64,000 nt of DNA, from positions 2,465,021 through 2,529,020 of the forward strand of contig OZ024788.1 of assembly GCA_964017065.1 (NCBI GenBank), read 5' to 3'. A program made the translations under genes and the position numbers. Source of the DNA: Haliclona indistincta (taxonomy: Eukaryota > Porifera > Demospongiae > Haplosclerida > Chalinidae). Below, one piece after another: positions 44,936 through 57,019 of this stretch. The number at the start of each line of letters is the position of its first letter. The first letter of the stretch is position 1. The notes under the pieces are model-generated. The model had not been told where the DNA came from and did not search any database. It saw nothing but the letters and a program-made list of their open reading frames with translations.

Positions 44936-45295
44936 AGCCTCTAAAACAGCGAAATGTAGCACATTACCTTCGATAAAACGTCGAGCTCTCTGTTTCTCAG
45001 CCTGCAATCACTCCAAAGATCCTAGAAGAGTCGAATACACTTACTACCTAGTATTTGCTATGGCTCTGGAGCGTTTAGAACCCTCTTTTTCAACTTTTTC
45101 CATATATCTACGTTTGTCTATGATAGAGAGCCCCCAAGAGATGAGCAACAACCAAAAGTATCGGCGAATTGCTCCTGTTTGCTCGAGATTCACTACATTT
45201 TAGGCCCTGAAAATGGCGGACGAAGGCGTGGCACGATGACTCATATTAGAAATTATTGCGGTCAGCTGTTCGCGCCCAAGGGGTCTATACTGCAT

Positions 45296-46250
45296 TAGCC
45301 TCGCCTCCAGGCTACATATCATAATAATATAGCCTGGTACAGACTGTTTACGCATGCGCGCAACATCTTCACTGATAATAGGTTAAGGATATACCACGCC
45401 CACTCACGAGCAAGCACAAATGGTTGTCTGATAGAAACACTTGTAGCATCGCGCATGTTGGTTTGGCTGAATAAAGCATTGCTTATCCCGACAGAGCAAA
45501 GACTGCGCTTTGTCCTTTGCAAAAACGGGGCCAAACGCGCTACTATAGTGCGTTACGAAGTGCACGAAGAAACGAGCAGCTTCGTCGACTAAGAAATCGA
45601 AAATATCGTTGTGAGCGCTCTGTAGCACGACTAGCCTTGGCATGCAGCTAGACAGCTTAGTTTAGTTATCTATATATAGGGACCCACAGATCCTTTTCAA
45701 TATCAGCTTTAGTTGCCGAGTTATGTTCACGCATACACTCGAAAATTTGGCTTTGCTTTGCAATCGTAAGCTGTAGACCTGGTCGGTCATAAGGGAGAGA
45801 CAACTACCACTACGCTACCCCTTCCTGTCGCTGTACTTGTGTTGCCAACTTTACCGTGTTTGTAATCAAATAAAAAGGGCAACACTTCGAAGCCCGTTGG
45901 TCTTCCCGAAGCCCTTTGTTAAAAACACAAACACATCCTTTTCTTCGTACACACAATGAATAGCTTCCACTTGCTTAGATTTGAGCATTATTCCAGCTTT
46001 GCCAACTCTCTCAAGAGCATATTTTACATCGTCATTGAAGGTATCGGTAGCAGTAACAGTAGCGCTATCGCGCTAGTCATTGTTGATGTAAATTGGAACG
46101 GACGTGTATCTAATCGTGCGCAAATCGAATTCACGGAACGTACACGGTGTTTTACTAATTACACCAGTTTTGGTGTACTTTTGGAGCATGCGCAGACAAT
46201 CTGTACCAGGCGATCTCTCAGCTTTGGGGAGTGGCCTGGAGGCGAGGCTA
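45296..46250. mobile_element. TAGCCTCG-type element, 9-bp target duplication
   Basis: ATACTGCAT flanks it at 45287-45295 and 46251-46259. The ends TAGCCTCGCCTCCAGGC and GCCTGGAGGCGAGGCTA are inverted repeats, followed by CTGGTACAGACTGTTT / CAGACAATCTGTACCAG. It is 955 bp with no recognisable transposase. A solo right end of the same family occurs near 55425-55471. Confidence 0.88.
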
Positions 46251-46254
46251 ATAC

Positions 46255-47166
46255 TGCATTCACACAGGCACAAGGTCGCGGGTCAGCTCACATTGGCACG
46301 CACCAACTTGCTTACAAAATTACTGTGTGAACACGCACAAATCGAGCCTAGCCGTGCCGAGTCAAGCTTGATTAGCCCTCTTTCCAATAGTGAGCCAGAA
46401 TGGGGTCTGACCCGGGTAAGCGTGCCGCGTGTGGCTGTGTGAACGCTGAAGCTGGGCCAGCCCGCTTACAAACTTCTCTTTCAAGAGTCAGCGGTTAGTT
46501 TATTGATGATATCTGCTTAGAAACGTGCTTCCGAAGTGGTAAGCAACGCGCCTACCTACACGTAACGGTAACTGCACGAGCAGTTCTTCGTTCGACGCTC
46601 GGTTCGACGCCATTTTAACAATCCTTTTTATTACTAGGAAGTATCCGCCCCTTCATTATTGTGTGTGGCGAGCTCGAGCTCGCTTGCGTGCTCCTGTGTG
46701 AACGTAACCAAATATCGTGCCAGTTACCCGAGCCGACCTGGGCTGGCTTGCTTCCATAGTTGCCAACTTCAGAAAAATTTTGCCCGGGACACTCATTAAT
46801 ATTCAAACCACACCCATAAAATTAATTGGCCACACCTACAAATTAATTGTCCACACCCATTAATTTTAATAAACACGCCTATTAATTAGTTTCCTCTGTA
46901 CTAGTTTGAGGTAGTCTGTGGAACACCGCGTGAAGCAGACCGAGTGACACGACTAGCAGAGGCGAGAGCAGAAGAGGAAGCGCTTATGGCAGAGGAGGAG
47001 CGCTTGTTGAGGCCGAGGAATGAGCCAAGTGCTAAAATTCCGGGACAATCCGGGACAATTGTCTTCCCGGGACACCGCCGGGACAATAGCCATTTTCCCG
47101 GGACGGTCCCGGCCAAACCGGGACGGTTGGCAACTATGTGCTTCACATGCCTGTGTGAACGCAGTA
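46255..47166. mobile_element. CTGCATTCACACAGGC element containing a nested hAT-like MITE
   Basis: The ends CTGCATTCACACAGGCA and TGCCTGTGTGAACGCAG are complementary, and GTGTGAAC words recur inside. A nested element at 46755-47138 has ends CATAGTTGCCAAC and GTTGGCAACTATG, with TGCTTC on both sides (46749-46754, 47139-47144) and CCGGGAC-rich interior. Boundaries of the outer element are approximate. Confidence 0.65.
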
Positions 47167-47890
47167 TTACATTTGCAAGCATTATTCCATCTTGTTCCTT
47201 CACTTTGCAAGCATCATCTCATCTTGTTCCTTTACTTTGCAAGCATCATCCCATCTTGTTCCTTTACTTTTGCAAGCATCTTCCCATCTTGTTCCTTTAC
47301 TTTTGCAAGCGTCATCCCTACACTTTTTAGTTTTTTTATTAAAACGTTTTTACTTAACTTGTTCCTGTGCTTTTTTGATCACTACATGTATAAGTTTGAA
47401 CTTATAAGCTGTATTCTAGCTATGCTAGCTTTTATTTCATTTTTATAACTCGGTGAGCAACAGTTACTAGTCTAGTAGATCAGAAGGTGCATAGCCTCTA
47501 GACATGCAGAGAGTCAAGGAACGTGAAATGTTATTATCGGCAATCACGAAAAGGTTTAAATTATAGTTAGAGAGATTGAGGGTATGAGTTGACAACTTGA
47601 TATTTCTTAGCACTGTAATGGATGAAGAAGAGACTAACACTAACAATTAACTCAGTGGAACACTATAATTATGATGATCATGGCTGGAAGCCTAGTCCGT
47701 AGACTAGTCCCAGGCTTGCATGTTGATGTCGATATCACGATCACAGAGGACCAATGTCCAGTTGTCAACAGCACAGGGGTCCTATAGGTATAGCTTACGC
47801 CGCGTAGTGTAAGAAACTTTATAGCCTAGCTAGATCGGGTAGCATCACCGTCGCCCAGGGTCCGGTTCGCGCCTGCCGTGGGTCATGACA
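47166..47890. repeat. Dispersed composite repeat (inverted copy at 61965-62712)
   Basis: A 33-bp minisatellite (TTTTGCAAGCATCATCCCAT plus CTTGTTCCTTTAC) at 47166-47330 is followed by unique sequence to 47890. The whole reappears inverted at 61965-62712, including AGTCCGTAGACTAGTCCC-like and CCAATGTCCAGTTGTCAACA words. No ORF of note. The two copies flank a 14-kb repeat-rich stretch. Confidence 0.8.
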
Positions 47891-47899
47891 TAGATAACA

Positions 47900-48890
47900 A
47901 GTAATAAGAACATTTAAACCAAAATGCAAGAGAGTTAGGGTTGGTACATTTATCAAAAAAGTATGGAAACAAGAGTTTGAAATGAAAAGGATTGTAACAA
48001 TAGCAGTATAATGCTACCTCCCTATTAAATGGGGCGCAGTAAAACGCGGAATAACGGAATAGCGAAATAACGGAATAGCGAAATAATGGGCGGGTGCCAA
48101 ATAAAACGCCCCGCCTCTACGCAATCTATGTCTTCTTCATGATATTTAGAGCGTAGCTTTAAATAAGGTTAACCACCGACTATAATAAACACACTCGTGT
48201 CCGGCAGCGCCGCTCCTGCGTGGCCTGCCCGGACTCGCATGCGCACATCTCCATTACGAGCACGCGCCTCAGTCTACAGCTGTCACCTTACTCAAAAGTG
48301 TCGAGGTGAAGCTGCTACTTCTGTATCGATCGCGTTCATCGAGTCTAGAAGCGATCGCGCTGCTCAGTGCTACACGGTGCTTCAGCCATACCAGCTACTT
48401 GGTATGGCGGCGCGACTAGCGCTGCAGTCAGACTGGAACTCGGCCCGTGACCATCAAGTACCTACCTTATGAACAAGGCTCGGCTCAAGCGGCTGTGCAG
48501 GACGAGTTCATGGAGGCGCTGTCAGCGTTTCCCAGCTCCCTCTATTGGAAAATTCGCCGGAAAGAACTCAGTTGATCCTACTGGCGGCCTACAAAGCATA
48601 TGCATGATCACGGTCCGCATCACGTGATGTACCGCCATTTTGTATGACAGCAGTGAGTTATTCTTTTATCTCTCCCCACTGTTCTGTTATGCTTGCATTA
48701 AAAGCCTTATAGAAATTGTTTAACATGTAAAGCACACGATATATGCCATCTCTGTTCAGTCTGTATTCTTGCAGTCCTGCTTGATAGCAACATGTAGTCC
48801 ATTGTGTTGTCGTGGGCGGTATAGTTCCACTTCTTGTCACCCTGAAAGCCTGTGATGACTGATCTGACCTGGGCACTTCTGATTCTCCAC
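47900..48890. other. No gene; solo foldback end
   Basis: At 48030-48085 there is a GGGGCGCAGTAAAACGCGGA terminus with CGGAATAGCG words like the 9468 element, without a matching partner nearby. The rest, including GC-rich 48190-48480, shows open frames but no domain I recognise. Confidence 0.4.
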
Positions 48891-48895
48891 TTCTT

Positions 48896-48898
<3 letters not shown>

Positions 48899-48972
<74 letters not shown>
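48899..48972. repeat. (CT)n microsatellite
   Basis: A CT dinucleotide run of about 70 bp. The Arg-Glu frame on the opposite strand is an artefact of it. Confidence 0.9.
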
Positions 48973-48974
<2 letters not shown>

Positions 48975-49039
48975 CTGTGCCTGGTTGGTGTGTCTCACTT
49001 GCTGTCACCATCCTGTGACCTCTACGCCCACTCTGGCGG

Positions 49040-49595
49040 CACTGCATGTGGTTCTTACCATTCCTACTAAGTTGACTCCTAAGCCTGCTCCGGCAGCACT
49101 GTGGTTCTTACCACTCCTACTAAGTTGACTCCTAAGCCTGCTCCGGCAGCGCTGTGGTTCTTACCACTCCCTCTGAGACACCTCTGTGCACGCTCTGGCA
49201 GCACTGTGGTTCTTACCACTCCTATGGAGACACCTCTACGCCCGCTCGGGCGGCACTGTGGTTCTTACCACTCCTACTAAGTTGACTCCTAAGCCCGCTC
49301 CGGCAGCACTGTGGTTCTTACCACTCCTACTAAGTTGACTCCTAAGCCCGCTCCGGCAGCACTGGTTCTTACCACTCCAACTAAGTTGACTCCTAAGCCT
49401 GCTCCAGCAGCACTGTGGTTCTTACCACTCCTATTGAGACACCTCTACGTCCGCTCGGGCGGCAATGTGGTTATTACCACTCCTACTAAGTTGACTCCTA
49501 AGCCTGCTCCGGCAGCACGGTGGTTCTTACCACTTCCTCTGAGACACCTCTGTGCACGCTCTGGCGGCACTGTGGTTCTTACCGCTCTTAACCTT
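49040..49595. repeat. Tandem minisatellite of about 54 bp
   Basis: Units of TTGACTCCTAAGCCTGCTCC + GGCAGCACTGTGGTTCTTAC + CACTCCTACTAAG repeat about ten times with variants (TCTGAGACACCTCTGTGCAC). The open frame (TPTKLTPKPAPAAL) follows the repeat and drifts between frames, so I do not treat it as a gene. Confidence 0.85.
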
Positions 49596-49599
49596 GTTG

Positions 49600-52500
49600 T
49601 TCCATTTTGTGGCCTTGTCAGGCTACTCCTCGAATCTTCCTTTACAGCATCACTGCACGTGTGTGTTGTTTCTTGACAAGACTGTCCTGTCAGTCTCTTC
49701 CTCGCTACACCTCTTGTAGGTACAGTAACAGCTCTCATCTAGCTACTGTGTGTCCATCATTGCCTCTCCGCAGTGGTTCTCATGCTTACTCTGTCAACAT
49801 AACTTCATACATACTCTATCAGTGATGGGTCATTCTCATCACACAGCCGGTCCTATATTATATCCTTGTGGATTCAACATCCGCAGCACTCACTATGCCT
49901 CCCATCCAAACTAGACACTTCCTAACCAAGGACATGTGGTAATGGAAGGACTCACATTCAGAATATGCTCATGACCTTGTCTATAGGCACTGCCACTGTG
50001 TATATAACACTCCTGTACAAAGCTTGGCAGTGTCGAACTTATACCTCTAAACAGTGTGTGCCTATTCAGCCATCACACACATCCATGCACATCTTTTTGC
50101 TCTATAACTTCTCATTGGCTCACATCTCTCAAGGTGACATCTCATGTACTCCGGCCAATCTCTCCTACCACATCAGCAATAACACAGGAGGCCTAGCCAA
50201 ATCTGTTGCATATCACTTTCACCTGTTTCATTTAGTCAAAATTAAGGGTATGGCCATACCGAGCTATTCAACATTTTGAGCTGTTTCAGCTTCCATTCAG
50301 CTCAGGGAAGCTGAATGGAACTCATTATCAACTCATTATCATTATCAACTCGTACCAACTCATTATCGGCACAAACCACTGTCCCAAGATGATCAACCCA
50401 GACAATCTCTCCTTGTTATACCAGTATTAATGTAGCACTAGGGGAAGATTGACCGCAGACCACTCCCACCAGTGGAACCCCTAAGCACACTCTGACCTCC
50501 AGGGTCACTGTTGGAGTACCTGAAGCAGCGACGTAGCTTCTCTTGCCATGTCTACACCACTGTGTGCGTAAATTTTGAGTCCCTGATAAATAAGTTTATT
50601 ACCACACAACGGCCCCCATTGCTCTATGGACCAGTATGGGCTCTCTGCCAGTTGTGTGAAAGCCCCTAACTCTATACATACTGTTGCTGCCATAGCTGAC
50701 GGCTATAACCACTTCAAAGAATTACGTGGCTCTAGTCCACCTTAACCTCTCTGCCCCTCTTGGCGACCAGTTTCTCCCATAGGCAGTCAGTTTCTCGGCC
50801 GTTGACAACACTGGTGATGTCCTCCTCACCTGCAGGTCTCTTTCTCTGTATGTAATGGATCTCCTGTCTCTCACAACTTAGGCCTGCACCATAAAACTCA
50901 TAATAATGAACCATAGGGGTCATCTAAGGAGGAAACGTACATGCATTCCTCCTTGTGACCAGTCCTTATCCACCCACTGTCCACCCCCTATATTCATTCC
51001 TACCAAGCTACCCCATAGCTCTTTGTGGGGTAGAGGGATTCTCCTCTGGCAGTATCCTCTATGCGCAACTTTTATTCATGTCCATTAGAGTCCATTCAAA
51101 AGTACTCGCTTCAGCGCCCCTGTCTCCCTCACACACTCCAGGGCAAGTGCTTACATAGCAGCCAAGACTCTAGTTCCATCGGTACTATAGTGTACCCATG
51201 AGTCTTTACCGTCCAGACCATGCACCTATTTGTGTCACAATGTTAGTCAATGCAAATCGTCTCCTATTATGAACGTACATTGGGTGTCAAACATGCCCAA
51301 TGTGTGCTACAAAATCGCCTTGCTATACAGTTGTTTGCGAAGATCTTGCATAACGGAAGCGAAAGCGGAAGTATGACGTTGGCCAATCAAACGCATGTAG
51401 GCGTGACTAATTGAAGCTGTACACGTGACGAATAGTGAATTTGATTGGTCAGCGTCACACTTCCGCTTTCGCTTCCGTTATGCAAGATCTTCGCAAACAA
51501 CTGTACCTTTTACATCTGGTGTTGACAAGTACTTACCGTACCTGTCAAAATCGCCTTGCCTGCATTGGTACTTCAACATAGTGCCACGTCTAAGCAAGCA
51601 AACTCCTCCAAACAGATGTGGCTCTCGTTCTAAGCACATTGCTGGAGGAAGTTGTCTTCTCCATCCTCACGCTCAATGCATGCACGCATGTGCACGTCAC
51701 CCCGCATCATTCCAGATTGAAACCAGTACCAGCGGTAGCCTGGACTTAATCTAGAGTTGCAATCACGTGCGAACGCACTTAAACTGGACGCAATCCAGTT
51801 TAACGAATATTCGGTGTCTGGAGTGAACATACATAAATTCTCAACCTCCTACATTTTCACTGTTTATTAGAATGTCCATTCCAATGATCTATCAGAAGCA
51901 ACACCTTTTATCTAGGCATAATTATTCTATTGACCATAATTATGCTACAGACTTCAGTCTCATATTCAGAGGCCTGTTCCAGTCCCTCCCCCCATGCGTG
52001 TTCTCACACGGTCTGTTAAGTCAGGCTAGTCTTGCCAGAATAAAGATTCATTGGCTAATACACTCACAGTTTCATTTCCCGTTAACTCTACATGGGAAAT
52101 CCATGCCTCATCAGCTGTATGCGTCTCAAGAACTCTTGTAGTCGACAAAAACAGAATCCTCTGTCAAGACAAAACTTATCACTGTAATGTCAGGTGCAAC
52201 AGTTCCTTTGTCTGTGAGCAGATGATGCTTGCTGCGCTCATGCTCTCGCGCAAATCCATTTTTGTTGTGCCATGTCGAGTATGTATTCAGATGCATTCAG
52301 TCATTCTGGAATGCTACTCTTGATACTATCCAATACAATCGCATTCATGTCCACTCCATACTCAATAATTATTGTTATCAGGTCTACAAGCTGCACTTCA
52401 GAAGCACACATGTGTGCAGTTCTCCTAAACAGTTCCCCTTGTGTACGCCCCTCTCTAAAATAACGAAGCTACATACACTTGTGAACAGGACAATGCAATT

Positions 52501-53330
52501 GTAGCCAAGAGCCATCAGAACATCTATTGTTGCCGACCAGAACATGTCTCTTTTTCATAGAAGAGCCAAAACTATACCCATATCCTAGTATGCGTATAGG
52601 GTATAAACACATGCAGTTTGAATACTTGAATTGCAGGCAACTCTCAGCCAAAAAATCGGATATCGAACAGCAGGCAGGGTGGGGAACGCATATACTGTTA
52701 AAACAATCATCTACTGTCATGTCGATGTCTCAACGTCATTGACATCATATATAGTGCATGGCTGTTCTCCCCTACATTTTTCCCGGATTACCCCAACAAC
52801 ACCCCTTCTTCTGGTAGGGTCATCATTCGTAGCTCTTGCTTTGTCCACAACAATTAGCGTTGGGATCGTGCATCCCCTCGTCGCCTTATAAAGAAGGAGA
52901 GAAAGAAGGAAACAAGAAAGACAAGACAACCTTTTGGGCGACGTATGGGCACACCCCTTTGTTCCGCCCCTAGCCACGCCTTCAACTATACGTCATCCTT
53001 TATACTAGTGACCTCATCTCATGAGTCACGACGGCTCACGTGATTCATATCTCATAACACGCCGTCACATCACAAATGACGTCTTCATTGGGCGTGTCTT
53101 TGGGCGGGACTTGGGGTGGGGCTTCACACACAACGCACAATTGTCAGGTCTTTGTGGCCTGCCATAGTGCATTATAATTGGCTTGATGGAGCGGCTAGTT
53201 ACACTGCTCCATCGAGCCTAGTTGATTCAAGCAGTATATAGTAAGGTAAGTGGTTAAGTTGTATTAGAGAGTTTTAGATTCACGTTGACGGTGCACCTGT
53301 GAACGTTGATCTCTCTCTTCCAGTTCCACG
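49600..53330. other. No recognisable gene
   Basis: Only short, frame-shifting open frames on both strands without a domain I can name. One clear MITE lies at 51328-51503. The interval may be a decayed retroelement, but I see no reverse transcriptase, integrase or recombinase motif. Confidence 0.5.
51328..51503. mobile_element. Tc1/mariner-like MITE (TA target)
   Basis: CAGTTGTTTGCGAAGATCTT at the left is mirrored by AAGATCTTCGCAAACAACTG at the right, with about 60 bp of near-perfect arms (through ACGGAAGCGAAAGCGGAAG) and TA on both flanks. It is 176 bp long and entirely non-coding. Confidence 0.88.
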
Positions 53331-53335
53331 TGTGT

Positions 53336-54400
53336 TCAAGGGTCTCTGCGCCAGCTATGACGCCGGACCGTACGTCGATCGCCGGCGTTGGACTTCTCTA
53401 AGTTGACTAGGCTGCTGGAATGATGATGGAAGTGAGACACTAAGCGACGGCACCGTGCAATGACTTTGGTTACTTCAGCAATGGAGCAAGCTTTCTCTAC
53501 AGCCAAGTTCAAACGGTGACTAAAGCATGGCACTCGTATGCAATCTAACTCCTGAATGGCAACCACAACGTTTCCTCCGTTATCTGTTGTGAATGCCACT
53601 AAACCATCCTTAGAAAGTTTCCACTGCTTAAGACTCTTCTCAATTTCATTGGCAATGTTGACTCCAGTGTGAGAATCAGGGAACTCCTTTGTTTCCAATA
53701 AATGGTTTTGTAACGAGAATTCATCGTCAATGTAGTGGACCGTTAAACCAAGATAAGCATGCTGTGCCCTGGATGTCCATATATCAGTAGTACATGAGAA
53801 ATGTGGTGATTTTTGTAGCAGGTTACTTATTCGTTTCTTCTCGGTTGCATACATCTTAGGCAGATAATTCTTTGCAAAGGTTTTTCTATCTGGGACAGTG
53901 TAGCGTGGTTCAAACGTTTTAATCGTTGCCTGAATCCTTCATCGTTGACTGTGTCTATCGGTTGCATATCTTTATAAGTAACACACTGACTCAGTCAGCT
54001 GGTTCCACCTTCGAGAATCACGTTGTAATGGTGTTGCTTGCTCTAGCACGCTTTTGATAGTTGGCTGTTAGCTGCTACTTGTTTTACCTTTATCTTTTTC
54101 ATATTGCTGCACCAATTTGAACTCTGCACTGTGACTGCCCTCTAGGTGGTTTCTTAAGTTAGTGGTGTTACCACAGTACTTGAGCTCTTTGGGACACAGC
54201 TTGCAGTATACCAATTTTCTTTCTTTTTTATTCGGTTCAATAAACTTTCCTGTTATATTATAAAGTAAATAATACAAATTTTTTTTGAAAATTTCATGCA
54301 TACCATCTTTGGCTGGGAATCCAAAGTAATCCCATGCCTTGCTTGTATAGCTCCCACAGGTGGCAATAGTTCAACTTGAGAAGCCATAGTTTAGACAAGT
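53336..54400 (-). pseudogene. hAT-family (BED zinc finger) transposase, decayed
   Basis: Read on the minus strand, an exon near 54390-54303 (SYTSKAWDYFGFPAKDG) is followed by an intron of about 50 nt, then a BED zinc finger (VYCKLCPKELKYCGNTTNLR...HLEGSH, 54260-54100). A spacer with stops and frameshifts leads to the hAT catalytic region at 53854-53336: FSCTTDIWTSRAQHAYLGLT, AFTTDNGGNVVVAI, and CFSHRLNLAVEKA. The reading frame opened by the ATG near 54388 is about 2 nt out of phase with SYTSK, and the frame breaks before MYATEKKRIS. The C-terminal dimerisation region is missing. It is a dead autonomous element or relic; a terminus-like TAGTGCTGGGCGATTATTTC lies at about 54608 on the same strand. 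Confidence 0.85.
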
Positions 54401-54619
54401 TAGACAACCAAAGTAAACAGCTAGTTAACACTGAAGTCTGGCACTAGCACTGCGGCTGAATCAAACACGCACTGGCCACATGTTTTGACAATGCACATGC
54501 GCAAAACAAACACGTGGTTAATCGATATCTAATGTATTTATAATCACGATTGCGATTACAGAAAACAATCGTGATTATTGCAACAATCGAAATAATCGCC
54601 CAGCACTACAAGTTGAGTA

Positions 54620-55600
54620 CGGGTGCATTTGTTTGATGCAATGAAGACCAGCGCATCTTCTACAGTAGCAAACGGAGGGCCACACGAAGAGATTTTTTTG
54701 AATATCGACTCGTATTGCAGTTTTATGCTCGAGAACATGCAATTGTTGGTGCTGCTCAGGGGCTTGTTTTGCGGTATTTAGCGTTTTTAGAAAAAATCAA
54801 AGAATTTATCAGGAAAAACTCTTCGTCTGGCCCTCGGGAAAACTGTTTAAAGCATCATGAATACTGTTTTACCTTGCTCGAAGACTTCTGTGGAGAGATT
54901 TTTGGTGAATGGATCATCGATCTTGATGGGCTGTGTATCTGGCAATGGTACGAGGTGCGTTCGAAATACTTGCAAAACAGCTTTGTTTACCTATCTTCTC
55001 GACATGTAGCGGGTTTTTGGCGCTTAGTTTTGTCTTCTAGCTGGATAGCGACCTACTTTCGAAACCACTGCAGCCACGCCCAGACGGTATACCGCCACCT
55101 TAAGAATTGACCGAAACATGCCCCTCATGAATATTAATTAGCAAAAGTTTTGGTTCACTTCGCTCGCCAACATTTCAGCCCCCCAATCCAAAACATCTTC
55201 CTACGCTACTGACGGCCTTCATATACATGGCGCACACTGCCTAACTGTTCTGGCTTTGGTGTCAAATGTGAACATCCGATCCACTGGAGTGAATACAGCC
55301 TCGAAATCTGCTCCACTAACTTCAGCCATGATCTGTGACGTAAAGCGTAGCGATCATGAACGGAAAATATCCGGTGATTTATAGAATTCCGTGAATTCCG
55401 GCGCATACGGACACAGTCTATACCAGGCCCTCTTCTCAGCTTTGGGAGGCGGGGCCTGGGGACAAGGCTAAGCACAGCACACACATACCATGAGCAAGAT
55501 AGCTTCCATAGCTTGTTTACACGATATTTCTGGACCTGCGCTGCTATCTGTAGAAAGATTCTAACCTATCAGCTTCGAGGCAGTCAACTGTGGACAGCTT
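54620..55600. other. No recognised gene; one open frame and transposon ends
   Basis: A 131-codon frame at 54715-55110 (+) has no recognisable domain and its end overlaps a TTAA-type terminus (CGCCACCTTAA at 55093-55103). At 55425-55471 there is a solo right end of the TAGCCTCG family. I cannot support a host gene here. Confidence 0.45.
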
Positions 55601-55840
55601 TGCCTTTGGACAAGTCCAGATCGCCAGCAACGGTAAACAAAGTAAGCAAATCACGCCATAACTCGAGAACAAAGCTTCATATACAAGTTTCAAATGTTGA
55701 AAAGCGAGATATTATCGAGTTATACTTGCATTGCTAGTTTCAGAGCTCATCGTTCAGCGTGCGCCGCAAAACTGAAGTAACAGACGGAAAATGCACCAAT
55801 GGTGCGGGTTATGCCTCGGTGGATGTTAAAATTAGAGCAT
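55600..55840. repeat. Dispersed repeat family (copy 2)
   Basis: It resembles 405-670 and 56755-57010 (ATCACGCCATAACTCGAGAA, TTCAGCGTGCGCCGCAAAAC, GTTATGCCTCGGTGG). The terminal hairpin is less complete than in the other copies. Confidence 0.5.
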
Positions 55841-55930
55841 GTAATGCTATAACAGAGTAGGATTCATATTCAGCTGCCAGTATTCAAATAGCAGAAGCAG
55901 AAGCCAAACAGTGCTGAGTAATTATTAATT

Positions 55931-56611
55931 TTAAGGTGGCGGGATACCAAAATTAATGATATTCATGATTTTACTGGGTACTGTTATTTTCACGACAAGA
56001 CTGAACTTGGTGGCTGCTTTTTGCACTCAGTCTTACTCGCGCTGTCTCTAGGACCTGATTAATGTAAGTTTCGAGCCTATGCTCCCGCCGTCGCGAAGCT
56101 ACAAGACCGACCATCGCGAGGAGGTTTGTGCAGTTTTTATCGAGTTGCATGCCAAACGAAGAGCTTACTGCTACATGAGCACGCTTACCACCCCAGGATC
56201 TAGGACTTCAAGGATGCTTTTTCGATATCTCTCTTTTGTTCGTTAGATACACGATCGAACGCCATGGCTGTTCAAGTTGGCGTTCGATCGTGTATCTAAC
56301 GAACAAAAGAGAGATATCGAAAAAGCATCCTTGAAGTCCTAGATCCTGGGGTGGTAAGCGTGTTCATGTAGCAGTTAGCTCTTCGTTTAGCATGCAACTC
56401 GATAAAAACTGCACAAACCTCCTCGCGATGGTCGGTCTTGTAGCTTCGCGACGGCGGGGAGCATAGGCTCGAAACTTACATTAATCAGGTCCTAGAGACA
56501 GCGCGAGTAAGACTGAGTGCAAAAAGCAGCCACTAAGTTGAGTCTTGTCGTGAAAATAACAGTACCCAGTAAAATCATGAATATCATTAATTTGGTATCC
56601 CGCCACCTTAA
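55931..56611. mobile_element. 681-bp near-perfect palindrome flanked by TTAA
   Basis: Arms 55935-56264 and 56278-56607 are almost perfect complements around a 13-nt loop. The ends read TTAA-GGTGGCGGGATACC and GGTATCCCGCCACC-TTAA. TTAA target duplication points to a piggyBac-type mobiliser. The open frames on either arm are mirror images and not genes. Confidence 0.88.
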
Positions 56612-56754
56612 TGTAACTGGGGTGCCTACAGTGGCAGTTGCCTGCCGGGTTCTGGTTACAAGTAGCTTCCTCGCGCAGTTTCTACGGACCTGTGCTGCCA
56701 TCCTGTAGTATAAATTTAACCTGCAAGCTATTAGGCAGTCTGCTGTGGGTAGTT

Positions 56755-57010
56755 TTGTTTTCGGAGAAGTCCTGATTGTCAGCAAAAGCCATCTAGGTGA
56801 GCAAACCATGCCATAACTCTAAAACAAAGCTTTGCATCGAACTTTCGCTAGTTCACAACCGAGATAATATCGAGTTCTACCTGAATTACATAATTTCAGA
56901 GCTTACCTTTCAGCGTGCGCTGCAAAAATGGTGTAACAGACAGACTGAATGACAGAATGACAGACAACGCGATTACAGTATGCCTCGTGGCTCCGCCCAC
57001 CGAGGCATAA
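56755..57010. repeat. Dispersed repeat family (copy 3)
   Basis: Third copy of the 405-670 family: AGCAAACCATGCCATAACTC, TTCAGCGTGCGCTGC, GTAACAGACAGAC, then the hairpin TATGCCTCGTGGC / GCCCACCGAGGCATA. Confidence 0.55.
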
Positions 57011-57019
57011 TGACAAACA

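Noticed and set aside
49311..49676. 121-codon frame with TPTKLTPKPAPAA repeats
   Set aside because: The minisatellite unit varies in length and drifts between frames, with no start context, splice signals or domain.
49600..53330. Possible retroelement (LTR, LINE or DIRS-like)
   Set aside because: I looked for catalytic motifs such as YxDD and for long terminal repeats and saw none; calling it would be a guess.
54715..55110. 131-codon open frame as a possible host gene
   Set aside because: No domain recognised, no supporting exons, and its 3' end overlaps a TTAA-type transposon terminus.
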